Origin: JBDGYW01 sp964518955
GTDB lineage: Bacteria; Gemmatimonadota; Gemmatimonadetes; Gemmatimonadales; GWC2-71-9
Assembly: GCA_964518955.1 (NCBI GenBank)
Contig: CAZFHS010000029.1
Span: 1-64,000 of the forward strand
DNA: 64,000 nt
Direction of reading: 5' to 3'
Shown: in pieces, positions 51,130 through 59,523 of the stretch
Position numbering within the stretch: position 1 is the stretch's first letter
Layout of the letters: every line of letters starts with the position of its first letter
Notes under the pieces: model-generated
Databases searched by the model: none
Told to the model about the DNA's origin: nothing
What the model saw: the letters and a program-made list of their open reading frames with translations, nothing else
Translations under genes and position numbers: made by a program

Positions 51130-52398
51130 CTACTCCCCGCAACTCTGCAAGGCTTTCAAGGCAGCACCAGTAGCATCCCGCACACAAACCGCGACATCCA
51201 CCGGCCGCTTGGCACATCCTGCGGCCAGCATCCCTGCCATGGGTTGTTCATTAACGAGAAAGCCGTGCTCGTCTCTTTCCAATCCGCCGCCGTTGTCGAA
51301 GTTGACCGGCGCTCCGGCTGGAACGAGACCCGTTGCCAACACAGCGAGATTGACTCTCTGCTCAATCCGCTCACCCGTCATCGTATCCTCGGCCTCGAGC
51401 ACCACATCGCCGCTAGCCGAGTCTTCCGTGACCTTCGCGACCTTGCCTTTGACCAGATGCAGCTTCTCGTCTTCCTGGCACATCTGATAGAAGTCGTCCA
51501 GTCGGCCTGGCGCGCGAATGTCGATGTAAAAGACGAAGATATCTGCTTCCGGATATTGCTCACGCACGTACCGCGTTTGTTTCAGCGATCCCATGCAGCA
51601 AACACCGGAGCAATGCTTCAAGTAGTTCTCGTCACGCGATCCCGCACATTGTACGAACGCTACCGACTCGACTTCCTTGTCGTCCGAAGGTCGCGTAATC
51701 TTGCCACCCGTTGGCCCGTCAATAGAGGCGAGCCGTTCCATCATCAAGTTTGTGATCACGTTCTTGTGTTTGCCGAAGCCGAGGCCTTCGAACAAAGTCG
51801 CGTCGGGTTGATCCCAGCCCGTGGCCCAGATTACCGATTGAACTTCCAGTTCAATCGTTTCGGGGTTCATGTCGAGTTCGATCGCGTCGTACTTGCACGC
51901 GTCGACACACTTACCGCATTCGGCACCTGGGCAGACACTTTCGTCAATCGTGTACTGAACCGGGTAGGCCATTTTATAAGGCAGGTAAATTGCCTTCGTC
52001 GTTCCGATCCCACAGTCGAATTCGTTGGGTCGTTCTACCGGGCAAGCCTCCACACATTCGCCGCATGCCGTACATTTGCTGGTGACGCGTCCCGGTTGCT
52101 GCTTGACCGTCACCTGGTAGTGACCCGCTTCGCCAGCAATCTTCTCGACCTCAGAGAGCGTCAGGCATCGGATGCTCGAGCTGGTCCTGATGCGCCGAAG
52201 GTTGATCTCCAGACCGCAAGACGGTGGGCAAAGCTTTGGGAAATATTCGTTCATCTGGGCAACGCGACCGCCCATGTATGGATTTTTCTCCACCAATACG
52301 ACGTCGCAGCCAGCCTCGGAAGCTTCAATCGCGGCTGTAATACCGCTTATCCCGCCTCCGACCACGAGCACCGTGCCCCGCTTTCCGTTTCCACTCAT
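51130..52398 (-). CDS. qmoA: QmoA, HdrA-like flavoprotein
   Basis: 422 residues: FAD motif VLVVGGGISGITAAIEASEAG at the start, ferredoxin-like cysteines CTACGECVEACPVE near 105 and CGKCVDACKYDAIE near 155, then CAGSRDENYLKHCSGVCC near 275. The first subunit of QmoABC. Its start overlaps the stop of the YkgJ-like gene. Confidence 0.96.
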   Translation of the reverse strand: MSGNGKRGTVLVVGGGISGITAAIEASEAGCDVVLVEKNPYMGGRVAQMNEYFPKLCPPSCGLEINLRRIRTSSSIRCLTLSEVEKIAGEAGHYQVTVKQQPGRVTSKCTACGECVEACPVERPNEFDCGIGTTKAIYLPYKMAYPVQYTIDESVCPGAECGKCVDACKYDAIELDMNPETIELEVQSVIWATGWDQPDATLFEGLGFGKHKNVITNLMMERLASIDGPTGGKITRPSDDKEVESVAFVQCAGSRDENYLKHCSGVCCMGSLKQTRYVREQYPEADIFVFYIDIRAPGRLDDFYQMCQEDEKLHLVKGKVAKVTEDSASGDVVLEAEDTMTGERIEQRVNLAVLATGLVPAGAPVNFDNGGGLERDEHGFLVNEQPMAGMLAAGCAKRPVDVAVCVRDATGAALKALQSCGE

Positions 52399-53297
52399 TA
52401 TTGATCCTCTTCGGGAGTCGTTTCTGCAGACTCCTTGTCGAACACTTTCCGCTTGTCGAGGCTTCCTTTGAAAGCCTCGGCGACATCGGGCTTCACTCGC
52501 ATCGTAGCTTCACCGAACACACTGAACCGGATCCAGTGGTACGCGAATCGCAGTAGTTCCTCATCGTCCGTCCGCATTCCTTCGACGAACTCTTCATCGA
52601 TCTCGAACCGATCTAGGAGCGTGCTCTCGAATACGAATTCACGGAACTTGTCCAGGTCATAACATGCCGTGAACAGCATGTGCATTCTCTCTGGCGAAAG
52701 CGCCGCATCACCTTGCTCGAAAAACTGGTGGAGCGTCAGTTCTTTGTATCCGTCACCCCAACGGTCGTACTCGTAGATGCCTTGGTCTTCGAGCCATTGA
52801 CGAACGGTTATCTCGGTGTCCTCCGCAAACCCCTGGCACACATCTTCCCTCAGTAGGAAGTAGAACTTCTCTCCGCCCCATCCGTCCGGCGTGTCCTTTT
52901 GAGCCGCCATGCCCAGCGGGTACATGCGACACGGCCAAGGTCGGTCCGAGTAGACGCCGCAGCCTTCGTCCGTCAAGAATTGGCATGACTTCGTCTCATC
53001 GTCGTTCATTCTCAGCACGACGACGGGCGTCTTCATATCCTTTTGAACCGGGAGCAGAGCGTATCTGTCGAGGAAATCGCTCGACTTCATACCGAGGCGT
53101 TTCTTCAAACGCAGAACATCGTATGGCGACAGAAAGATGTTCACATCATGGCAGCATCGATTGAAGCAGGGAACGCCGGGATGACATCCAAACTTGAAGG
53201 TGTCATCGAGACCTAGCCTGGGGGTGTTTTCTAGGATCTTCTCTTCGAGATCGAGCTTCTGCTCTTCTGAATCGGTATTGCGTTCGTTGTCACTCAC
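52398..53297 (-). CDS. YkgJ-family cysteine cluster protein
   Basis: 299 residues with the zinc/iron-chelating pattern FGCHPGVPCFNRCCHDVNIFL near 40 and CGVYSDRPWPCRMYP near 110. YkgJ-like proteins bind metals through such cysteines; their roles are poorly known. It is translationally coupled on both sides: ATGA overlap with the zinc-ribbon gene and overlap with qmoA. Placement between aprBA and qmoABC suggests a role in Apr/Qmo metal-centre assembly or activity, which is inference. Confidence 0.8.
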   Translation of the reverse strand: MSDNERNTDSEEQKLDLEEKILENTPRLGLDDTFKFGCHPGVPCFNRCCHDVNIFLSPYDVLRLKKRLGMKSSDFLDRYALLPVQKDMKTPVVVLRMNDDETKSCQFLTDEGCGVYSDRPWPCRMYPLGMAAQKDTPDGWGGEKFYFLLREDVCQGFAEDTEITVRQWLEDQGIYEYDRWGDGYKELTLHQFFEQGDAALSPERMHMLFTACYDLDKFREFVFESTLLDRFEIDEEFVEGMRTDDEELLRFAYHWIRFSVFGEATMRVKPDVAEAFKGSLDKRKVFDKESAETTPEEDQ

Positions 53298-53578
53298 GGG
53301 GCGTCTCCTTCGGACTCATCCACGATCATCTCGCGTGTCGCGGCATCCGACCATACCGGTAGAGGTGAAGAAGCGCCTGTAGAAGGGTTGACTGCGAATC
53401 GATACGAAGCGTTTTGTTTGAACTGCTCCTTCATCCAACTCCAGCCGTTCTTGTAATAAGAACAGTCATCATTGAAGCAAACAAAAAAGAACTCCTCATC
53501 CCATGAAGCATCGACGGGCACACGCCATTTGCTCAGGCGTGTATCGCAGTGAGGGCAGGTTCGCGAAAACTCTTTCAT
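53294..53578 (-). CDS. Small zinc-ribbon-like protein
   Basis: 94 residues. RTCPHCDTRLSKWRVP and a second set CFNDDCSYYKNGW give CxxC...CxxxxC, a zinc-ribbon or Ogr/Delta-like finger. It lies between aprA and the YkgJ-like gene. I recognise no defined function; co-occurrence with apr and qmo genes is the only clue. Confidence 0.72.
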   Translation of the reverse strand: MKEFSRTCPHCDTRLSKWRVPVDASWDEEFFFVCFNDDCSYYKNGWSWMKEQFKQNASYRFAVNPSTGASSPLPVWSDAATREMIVDESEGDAP

Positions 53579-53701
53579 TCGGTTCCTCGGTCGATCATCG
53601 TTGATTCATGCCGGCCTGGAAACCGTCCCTCGCCCAGCTGCGAAAGTCCGAATGCCTTTCGAGACAAAAAAGTTTCAAGAGGAGTCCAGGATGGGACCTG
53701 A

Positions 53702-53722
53702 GGGCACCGCGGCGCGGTGCCC
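53702..53722 (-). other. Strong hairpin after aprA
   Basis: GGGCACCGC (53702-53710) pairs perfectly with GCGGTGCCC (53714-53722) around a 3-nt loop, 30 bp after the aprA stop. No T-run follows, so it more likely stabilises the aprBA message or causes partial termination than ends the transcript fully. Confidence 0.7.
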
Positions 53723-53752
53723 CAAGATCCCAAGTACCATGAAGCCGTTTGG

Positions 53753-55645
53753 TTAGACAGAGATGTACTTAACCGGCTTCTTCATCATCTCCCACTCACC
53801 CGTGTTCTTGTCATACTTGCAGTTGCAGAAAGCCAACCAATTGTCATTGTCGATGGACGGCTTGTCAGCCCTGAAGTAATAACCGGGCCAGCGGGTTTCC
53901 TCGCGGAACAGGATCGAGTGCACGTGTGCGTATGCCTGATACATGCGGTGGACGTTCTCCCAACAACGCATCAGTTCGTGCAAGCTATCCGCAGCTTGAT
54001 TCTCTGCGTCTTCTTTCAAGAAGTCGAGCAGCTCCAAGCCCTTCTCCAGCATCTTGTCGCTGGTCATGAACTGAGCTGAAACGCCACCCGCATACTCGTC
54101 CATGATCTTCTGGAGACGATACATGAACTGCTTGGCACGGATGTAGTTCGGGTTGATCTCAGGATCCGTCGTGGCACCCTTGTGTTCTTCGAACATGTTC
54201 ATCGGTTTCAAGATCTTCGCGGTCAGATCGTCGATCTGGGCCTGGTCCACAGTCGGTGCATCGTTGTTGTCAACGATGTACGCGCAAGCGGCCTTGGCTG
54301 CGATACGACCTTCGGTGAACGAGCCCGAGGAGAACTTGTGACTGGAAGCGCCGGAGGCGTCGCCAGCTGCAAACATGCCCGATACGGTGGTCATGTTCGG
54401 GTAACCCCAGAAGTACTCGTCCTTGGTCTCGCCGGTCTGCAAGTCTTCGGGACCGGAGACCCATGCGCCTGAAGCACCGGAGTGCGAACCGATGAAGTAC
54501 GGATCGCAAGCCATGATCTCAGACGGCTTCTTCTCAGGCTCGACGTTCGAGGCCGCCCACAAAATGGCCTGTGAAATCGTCATGTCCAGGAAGTCTTCCC
54601 ATGCCTCAGCCTCGAGTTCCTTCAACTTCTTCTTCGCGGCCTTCTCGTCGGGCGCCTTCTCCGCGATCCTCTGGATGGCTTCGGCGGTCTGCATGTAAAT
54701 CGGCGCCTTACCTTCCATGACGTCGAGCATCATGAGCCAGTTACGGATGTTAGCCGGACGCGGCTTGACCTTGCCATAGGGCTCCCACTTGTCGAGCTCG
54801 GGCTCACGCTCTTGCATGTAGTTGCCGCCCTGCGCGTTTGTCGCAACCGACTTGAAGAGCAAGAACCACGCACCGACCGGGCCGTATGCATCCTTGAACC
54901 GGACAGGAATGAAGCGAACTTCCTGACAGGTCATCTCAGCACCAGCATACAGGGTGAAGAATGCGCTGGAAGCAGAGTTGAACGGCGGGTACCAGGAGCG
55001 GCCGAAGCCCTCACCAGTGGAACGCGGCTTGAAGACGTGCACCGCACCACCCAGGATCACCATAGTCGCCTTCGCCTTGAACACATACACTTTGTTCTCA
55101 CGGACGCTGAAGCCGATCGCGCCGGCGCAATTGTCACCATCCATCAGCGGGTGCGTCAGGAAGACGCGCTCGAAGTATTCGGCGCCGGCATCGGCAAGCG
55201 CGTTCTTCGCTGCCTCAGCCACGATGACTTTGTAGGATTCACCATTGATCATGAGCTGCCAACGGCCCTCATGAACGTAGTTGCCATCCGCATCCGTCCA
55301 GATCGGAAGGCCCCACTTTTCAAACAGGTGGACCGTACCGTCAACATGACGGGCGATGTTGGCCACCAAGTCCTCACGAGTGATGCCCATGAGGTCGTTG
55401 CGGACGTAGTCGCAATAGTCCTTCAACGTGTTGTTACCGCTATTCAGATCCACATACTGGTTGATGGCCGAAAGACCCATCGCAACCGCACCAGAGCGAT
55501 CCATCGCCGCTTTGTCGACTACGGTGACCTTCAAGCCGGCCTTTTTGGCCCAATAGGAGGCTTCAACCGCTGCTCCGCAGGCGCCCATTCCGCCGCCGCA
55601 GATCAGCAGATCAGTCTCGACCGTTACAGTTTCAAAATCCGCCAT
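53753..55645 (-). CDS. aprA: Adenylylsulfate reductase alpha subunit
   Basis: 630 residues, in the normal AprA range. FAD motif LLICGGGMGACGAAVEASYWA near 12-30; GSHSGASGAWVSGPED near 400 and GDASGASSHKFSSGSFTEGR near 440 are AprA hallmarks. It reduces APS to sulfite and AMP in the cytosol, taking electrons from AprB. It follows aprB by 66 bp. Confidence 0.97.
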   Translation of the reverse strand: MADFETVTVETDLLICGGGMGACGAAVEASYWAKKAGLKVTVVDKAAMDRSGAVAMGLSAINQYVDLNSGNNTLKDYCDYVRNDLMGITREDLVANIARHVDGTVHLFEKWGLPIWTDADGNYVHEGRWQLMINGESYKVIVAEAAKNALADAGAEYFERVFLTHPLMDGDNCAGAIGFSVRENKVYVFKAKATMVILGGAVHVFKPRSTGEGFGRSWYPPFNSASSAFFTLYAGAEMTCQEVRFIPVRFKDAYGPVGAWFLLFKSVATNAQGGNYMQEREPELDKWEPYGKVKPRPANIRNWLMMLDVMEGKAPIYMQTAEAIQRIAEKAPDEKAAKKKLKELEAEAWEDFLDMTISQAILWAASNVEPEKKPSEIMACDPYFIGSHSGASGAWVSGPEDLQTGETKDEYFWGYPNMTTVSGMFAAGDASGASSHKFSSGSFTEGRIAAKAACAYIVDNNDAPTVDQAQIDDLTAKILKPMNMFEEHKGATTDPEINPNYIRAKQFMYRLQKIMDEYAGGVSAQFMTSDKMLEKGLELLDFLKEDAENQAADSLHELMRCWENVHRMYQAYAHVHSILFREETRWPGYYFRADKPSIDNDNWLAFCNCKYDKNTGEWEMMKKPVKYISV

Positions 55646-55711
55646 TTTCGTCTTTCTCCTTAGGAGTTCTTCTTGCTGAAGAAATCAGTCCGTTGAAAAA
55701 GTCCACTCACG

Positions 55712-56179
55712 CTAGAGCGTGGGGACCTTGTCCATCTTCACTGGGCCACGCTCGGTGTTGAGCACCTCAGGCTCGCACATGAGTGTGGGGCTCTTCAGGT
55801 CGTCGTCTGCAGTGGGGTAATGATCGAACGGCTGCGCTTTGCCTTCTTCGACGCCTTTGCGAATGGGGAACTTGAACCGCTTCGGCTTGATTTCCTTGCT
55901 CCGGAACTGAACGGTCCACATGATGCTGTCCGTGCTGCGCATCGCGGTGACGCTTGCGCCCATCGGCACGAAGTCCTGATAGCCGCGCACCTCGATCGCC
56001 TGCGTGGGGCAGATCTTGACGCAGCTGTAGCACTCCCAGCACATCTGCGGGTCCTGGTTGTACGCCTTCATGATCTCTTTGTCCAAAACCATGAGGTCGT
56101 TGGGACAAATGTACTGGCAGGCAGTCTTGTCGAGTGCCTTACAGCCGTCACATTTGTCCGGAATTACGTAACTTGGCAT
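55712..56179 (-). CDS. aprB: Adenylylsulfate reductase beta subunit
   Basis: 155 residues with two [4Fe-4S] sets: CDGCKALDKTACQYICP and CWECYSCVKICP, followed by the C-terminal tail that wraps AprA. AAGGAAGAAG precedes the ATG. It is the first gene of the long minus-strand run and lies downstream of a region with three CGAGA-N6-TCACG sites. Confidence 0.96.
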   Translation of the reverse strand: MPSYVIPDKCDGCKALDKTACQYICPNDLMVLDKEIMKAYNQDPQMCWECYSCVKICPTQAIEVRGYQDFVPMGASVTAMRSTDSIMWTVQFRSKEIKPKRFKFPIRKGVEEGKAQPFDHYPTADDDLKSPTLMCEPEVLNTERGPVKMDKVPTL

Positions 56180-56508
56180 CTTCCTTCTTCCTTTCGTAGG
56201 ACGTTCTCGAGAACTTGACCTAACCGGTTACTGAAAACCCTGCACCTATCTTAGAAAACACCTTCTCCGTACTCAGACGTTGAGACAAAACTCCCCGCAT
56301 CGGCATGCATGCGCGGCTCGCTCTCGCGAGTAAGACTGCTGGAAACCGGGAGAAACTCAGCGATATGTGAAGTCATGCTCTCACGGCAGCGATCCACAGC
56401 GCATCTTGCCCCGCTCGACGCGCGCACGTTGAAAACACCAAACGCGTTGCTGTTTCGCTTCCGTATCACTTCACATCCTACCCAGAGCAAACCCAAACTG
56501 CGGGCTTG

Positions 56509-56524
56509 CGAGATGTTTTTCACG
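56509..56524. promoter_or_regulatory. Putative Rex operator, copy 1
   Basis: CGAGA-TGTTTT-TCACG, followed by ATTTGG. It resembles the known Rex consensus TTGTGA-N6-TCACAA, read on the other strand as CGTGA-N6-TCTCG. It lies about 330 bp upstream of aprB. Confidence 0.55.
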
Positions 56525-56586
56525 ATTTGGCGTCACCGCCCACTTCACCCACCTAAAACCCGTTGAACCCACCCGTGGCGACGTTA

Positions 56587-56602
56587 CGAGATTTTTATCA
56601 CG
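56587..56602. promoter_or_regulatory. Putative Rex operator, copy 2
   Basis: CGAGA-TTTTTA-TCACG, preceded by GTTA like copy 3. On the minus strand its core reads GATAAAAAT, so it could overlap a -10 element for aprBA. Confidence 0.6.
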
Positions 56603-56721
56603 ATTAAATGTCGCGAGGGGTACCGATGAACGCAAGCCCTTGAAATCAGTGCACTTTGCCGACTTCTGCGGCCCCCAAAAAACCCTCAAATCAATGCAAG
56701 CACACTCATACCAATAGGTTA

Positions 56722-56737
56722 CGAGATTTTTGTCACG
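56722..56737. promoter_or_regulatory. Putative Rex operator, copy 3
   Basis: CGAGA-TTTTTG-TCACG, preceded by GTTA and followed by ATTTCGG, 48 bp after the rex stop codon. It differs from copy 2 at one spacer base. Confidence 0.6.
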
Positions 56738-56784
56738 ATTTCGGCTGCGTTGGCACATACGGCCAGCACCACCATTGGACGCGG

Positions 56785-57417
56785 TCATTCTTCTTCCAGC
56801 TGCCTCAGGTAGTGCGCGATCTCGGCAAACCCGAGCGAAATGTGCTCTTCACGTACCAGAACTCCAGGTGGCACGAACAGCCTGATCGGCGAGAAATTCC
56901 AGATCGCCTTGATGCCCATGTCGACCAGACGATCGGCAATGTGCTGCGAGACCGTCGCCGGCGTTGTAATAATGGCGAGCTGGATTGCGTGCTTCTCGAT
57001 GAACGGCTTCAGGGCCTGCATCGGCTTGATTGTCGCACCTGCAACCTTGCGACCCTTCAGTTTCTTGTCGTTGTCGAACGCAGCAACGATTTCGAGTCCA
57101 TACCGGGAAAAACCGTGGTAGGTCAGAAGAGCGCTGCCAAGACGGCCTGCACCGACCAGTACGGCGTCGACCTCTCGATCGAAGCCAAGAGCGGCCCTAA
57201 TCGACCGGCATACTTCACACCTCTCAAAGCCGACACGACCCATACCCACGATACCAATGGAACCGAGGTCCTTGCGTACTTGCGTCGGGTCGATGTCCAG
57301 CGCCTCTGCAATCTCGGCGCTGGTAACTGTCGGTCCCTTCCCTTTTGGGTTCGAATCGGAAAGAAGCCGATAATACCGCATCAAGCGCTCTACGACCAAT
57401 CGTCGTAACCGAGCCAA
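56785..57417 (-). CDS. rex: Redox-sensing transcriptional repressor Rex
   Basis: 210 residues. The winged helix ends with the Rex signature TQVRKDLGSIGIVG near 55, and the Rossmann domain has VLVGAGRLGSALLTY near 90 and IITTPATVSQHIADRLV near 145. Rex leaves DNA when the NADH/NAD ratio rises, and in Desulfovibrio it is known to control energy and sulfate-reduction genes. Start is TTG at 57417 with GAGGGGG upstream. Its own promoter is flanked by two copies of the CGAGA-N6-TCACG motif, fitting autoregulation. Confidence 0.96.
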   Translation of the reverse strand: MARLRRLVVERLMRYYRLLSDSNPKGKGPTVTSAEIAEALDIDPTQVRKDLGSIGIVGMGRVGFERCEVCRSIRAALGFDREVDAVLVGAGRLGSALLTYHGFSRYGLEIVAAFDNDKKLKGRKVAGATIKPMQALKPFIEKHAIQLAIITTPATVSQHIADRLVDMGIKAIWNFSPIRLFVPPGVLVREEHISLGFAEIAHYLRQLEEE

Positions 57418-57461
57418 ATTCTACCCCCTCAAACACCTGAAATCCTTACTCACGACGTTAA

Positions 57462-57477
57462 CGAGATTTTTATCACG
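57462..57477. promoter_or_regulatory. Putative Rex operator, copy 4
   Basis: CGAGA-TTTTTA-TCACG, followed by TTTTCGG, 45 bp upstream of the rex start and just downstream of the predicted rex transcription start. Confidence 0.65.
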
Positions 57478-57493
57478 TTTTCGGCGTTCGTGG

Positions 57494-57521
57494 ATTCTAA
57501 TCGAGGGTCCCGGTTAGTCAA
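57494..57521 (-). promoter_or_regulatory. rex: Sigma70-type promoter of rex
   Basis: On the minus strand TTGACT (57521-57516) and TAGAAT (57499-57494) are separated by 16 bp; TAGAAT matches five of six consensus bases. Transcription would start near 57487, between operator copies 4 and 5. Confidence 0.65.
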
Positions 57522-57528
57522 GCCGAAT

Positions 57529-57544
57529 CGAGAAATCCATCACG
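57529..57544. promoter_or_regulatory. Putative Rex operator, copy 5
   Basis: CGAGA-AATCCA-TCACG, followed by TTTCGG. The spacer differs completely from copies 2-4 while both half-sites are identical, which supports half-site recognition. It lies just upstream of the rex -35 box and may also affect the divergent cbiX gene. Confidence 0.65.
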
Positions 57545-57623
57545 TTTCGGACTTAAAGTGGAACACCGGGGGCACTTTGCGTACCATGCATCCCATGAAT
57601 TGGCAGCACGAACCAACCGGCCT

Positions 57624-57983
57624 ATGTTGATCGCAATCGCCCACGGGAGTAGGAACCCTGCCTGGCGCGACTCCGTCGAGCGGCAATTCGAGCTGCTCGA
57701 GGCTGAGCTCGGACCAGGCAAACTACAGTTGGCCTATATGGACCTGTCTCCACCGTCGCTCATGGACATTGTTGAAGCAACCGTCCAGCATGGTGTGACC
57801 AAGCTCAGAGTTTTTCCGCTGTTCTTGGCTGTTGAAGGGCACGTGACGAAGGACGTACAGCCCCTGATAGACGATATTCGGAAGACCTTCCCTTCCGTGC
57901 ATATCGAGTTGCTGCCTCCGTTAGGCCAACAACCTCTATTTCGCGAGATGCTGCGCAGTCTCGCGCAAGAGGAATCTCAGTAG
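57624..57983 (+). CDS. cbiX: CbiX/SirB-type sirohydrochlorin chelatase
   Basis: About 119 residues from ATG 57624 (MLIAIAHGSRNP); a GTG at 57558 would add 22 residues before the expected first strand. The metal-binding histidine is in AHGSRNPAW and the second in FLAVEGHVTKDV, the short CbiX form. It inserts Fe or Co into sirohydrochlorin. Followed 12 bp later by the cobA-hemD gene, it completes siroheme synthesis. Confidence 0.87.
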   Translation: MLIAIAHGSRNPAWRDSVERQFELLEAELGPGKLQLAYMDLSPPSLMDIVEATVQHGVTKLRVFPLFLAVEGHVTKDVQPLIDDIRKTFPSVHIELLPPLGQQPLFREMLRSLAQEESQ

Positions 57984-57995
57984 GCGGAATACAAA

Positions 57996-59516
57996 ATGAC
58001 CGACCTCAACGATTCTCCTGGCACCGTATACCTGGTGGGCGCCGGCCCCGGCGACCCGGGCGCCATCACCCTGCGCGCCGTGGAATGTCTCCAGACGGCT
58101 GACCTCATACTGTGGGACTACCTGGTTAATCCTGTGGTCGTTGAGCATGCAGGTTCAAGTGCAGAATTGATCCATCTGGGAAAGCCAGGTTCCGGTAGAT
58201 CGCTCACTCCCGGTGAAATCACAGATATGGTGATCGAAGCCGCCAAAGCCGGCCGGTCGGTGGTCAGGCTCAAGAGTGGAGATGCGTCGATATTTGGGCG
58301 GGGCGCCGACGAGATGGACGCACTTCGGGAAGCGGGAATCCCGTTCGAGGTTGTACCCGGTATCACGGCAGGATTGGCTGTAGCGGCGTATAGCGAGATT
58401 CCGGTAACTCATTACGCAGAGGCTTCTGCCGTAGCGCTGGTGACTGGGCGGGAACGGGATGAGAAATCGGCCCTGCAGTTGGAACGCGGGCTGGCGGACT
58501 TCCCTGGCACACTCGTGTTTTACATGGGTGTTCGCAGAGCTCCGGAGTGGAGCCGCGCTCTGATTGCGCAGGGCAAGGCACCGAACACTCCAGTCGCAAT
58601 TGTCCAATGGTGTTCGCGCGCCGAGCAACAGACGGTACGCTGCACGTTGGAGACGGTCTCTGCGACCATCGACGATCACGAGATTCGTCCGCCCGCTTTG
58701 TTCGTCGTCGGACGAGTGGTTGATCATGCCCCGGACGCTTCATGGTTCGAGTCTCGTCCCCTCTTCGGCACCACTATACTCGTCCCCGGGACTCCACTCA
58801 CCTCAGTGAAACTGCGGGATCATCTGAGTGCTCAGGGTGCCAACGTTGTCCTTTCACCCGCGATCAGAATCGATGCGCCTGAAGAATGGTCGGCGTTGGA
58901 TGATTCGCTCGACCGCATTCAGGACTTCGACTGGCTCGTCTTCTCAAGCGCAAACGGAGTTGATTTCCTGCTGCAGAGGCTGCACGAAAGAGGTGGTGAC
59001 GCACGGAGGCTAGGAGGCATCAAGCTCGCAGCCATCGGACCGGGGACCGCCGAAAGACTCTCCGGCTACCACCTAAACACCGATCTGGTGCCAGATACCT
59101 ACACCGCCGAAGGTCTCGCAGAGGCACTCGCGCCATTTGCTGCCGGCGGACGTTTTCTGCTAGCGCGCGCTAGCCAGGGCCGCGACATCCTTGCTCAGCG
59201 CCTACATGGGGCCGGCGCAGAGGTAACTCAGGTAGTGGTGTATGCTAGCGCGGGTGTCACCGAAGCGGATTCTCGGATAACCGACGCACTCGGTCGAAGT
59301 GAGATCGACTGGGTTTCCGTGGCTAGTTCCGAGACGGCAAGGTCACTTCACAGACTCTACGGCCAAGCGCTCGGCAACGCTCGTCTCGCAAGCATCAGTC
59401 CCGTTACGACGGCGGCGCTCCGCGAGCTAGGATATGAACCGGTGGTCGAGGCTACTGCTCACACGATTAAAGGCATCGCGGACGCGATAGTGAGCCACCG
59501 CGAATCTGACGGCTAG
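57996..59516 (+). CDS. cobA-hemD: Uroporphyrinogen-III methyltransferase fused to uroporphyrinogen-III synthase
   Basis: 506 residues. Residues about 8-245 are the SAM-dependent methyltransferase CobA (TVYLVGAGPGDPGAITLRAVE, then VRLKSGDASIFGRGADE and GITAGLAVAAYSEIPVTHY). Residues about 255-500 are HemD (FGTTILVPGT; WLVFSSANGVDFLL; KLAAIGPGTAERL). It closes the tetrapyrrole ring and makes precorrin-2, the substrate of SirC encoded at the other end of the cluster. The fusion is common in Firmicutes and other anaerobes. Confidence 0.95.
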   Translation: MTDLNDSPGTVYLVGAGPGDPGAITLRAVECLQTADLILWDYLVNPVVVEHAGSSAELIHLGKPGSGRSLTPGEITDMVIEAAKAGRSVVRLKSGDASIFGRGADEMDALREAGIPFEVVPGITAGLAVAAYSEIPVTHYAEASAVALVTGRERDEKSALQLERGLADFPGTLVFYMGVRRAPEWSRALIAQGKAPNTPVAIVQWCSRAEQQTVRCTLETVSATIDDHEIRPPALFVVGRVVDHAPDASWFESRPLFGTTILVPGTPLTSVKLRDHLSAQGANVVLSPAIRIDAPEEWSALDDSLDRIQDFDWLVFSSANGVDFLLQRLHERGGDARRLGGIKLAAIGPGTAERLSGYHLNTDLVPDTYTAEGLAEALAPFAAGGRFLLARASQGRDILAQRLHGAGAEVTQVVVYASAGVTEADSRITDALGRSEIDWVSVASSETARSLHRLYGQALGNARLASISPVTTAALRELGYEPVVEATAHTIKGIADAIVSHRESDG

Positions 59517-59523
59517 CGATCGG

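Larger units (their letters stand above)
56180..56784. other. 605-bp gene-free region between rex and aprB
   Basis: No open frame here looks like a gene. It contains three copies of the CGAGA-N6-TCACG motif (56509, 56587, 56722) and must hold the aprBA promoter, although I could not pick convincing -35/-10 boxes by eye. A 9-bp inverted pair ATGTGAAGT (near 56358) and ACTTCACAT (near 56466) also occurs. Confidence 0.7.

Noticed and set aside
50806..52404. 532-codon open frame opposite qmoB and qmoA
   Set aside because: It spans two well-supported genes on the other strand and has no ribosome binding site or domain pattern.
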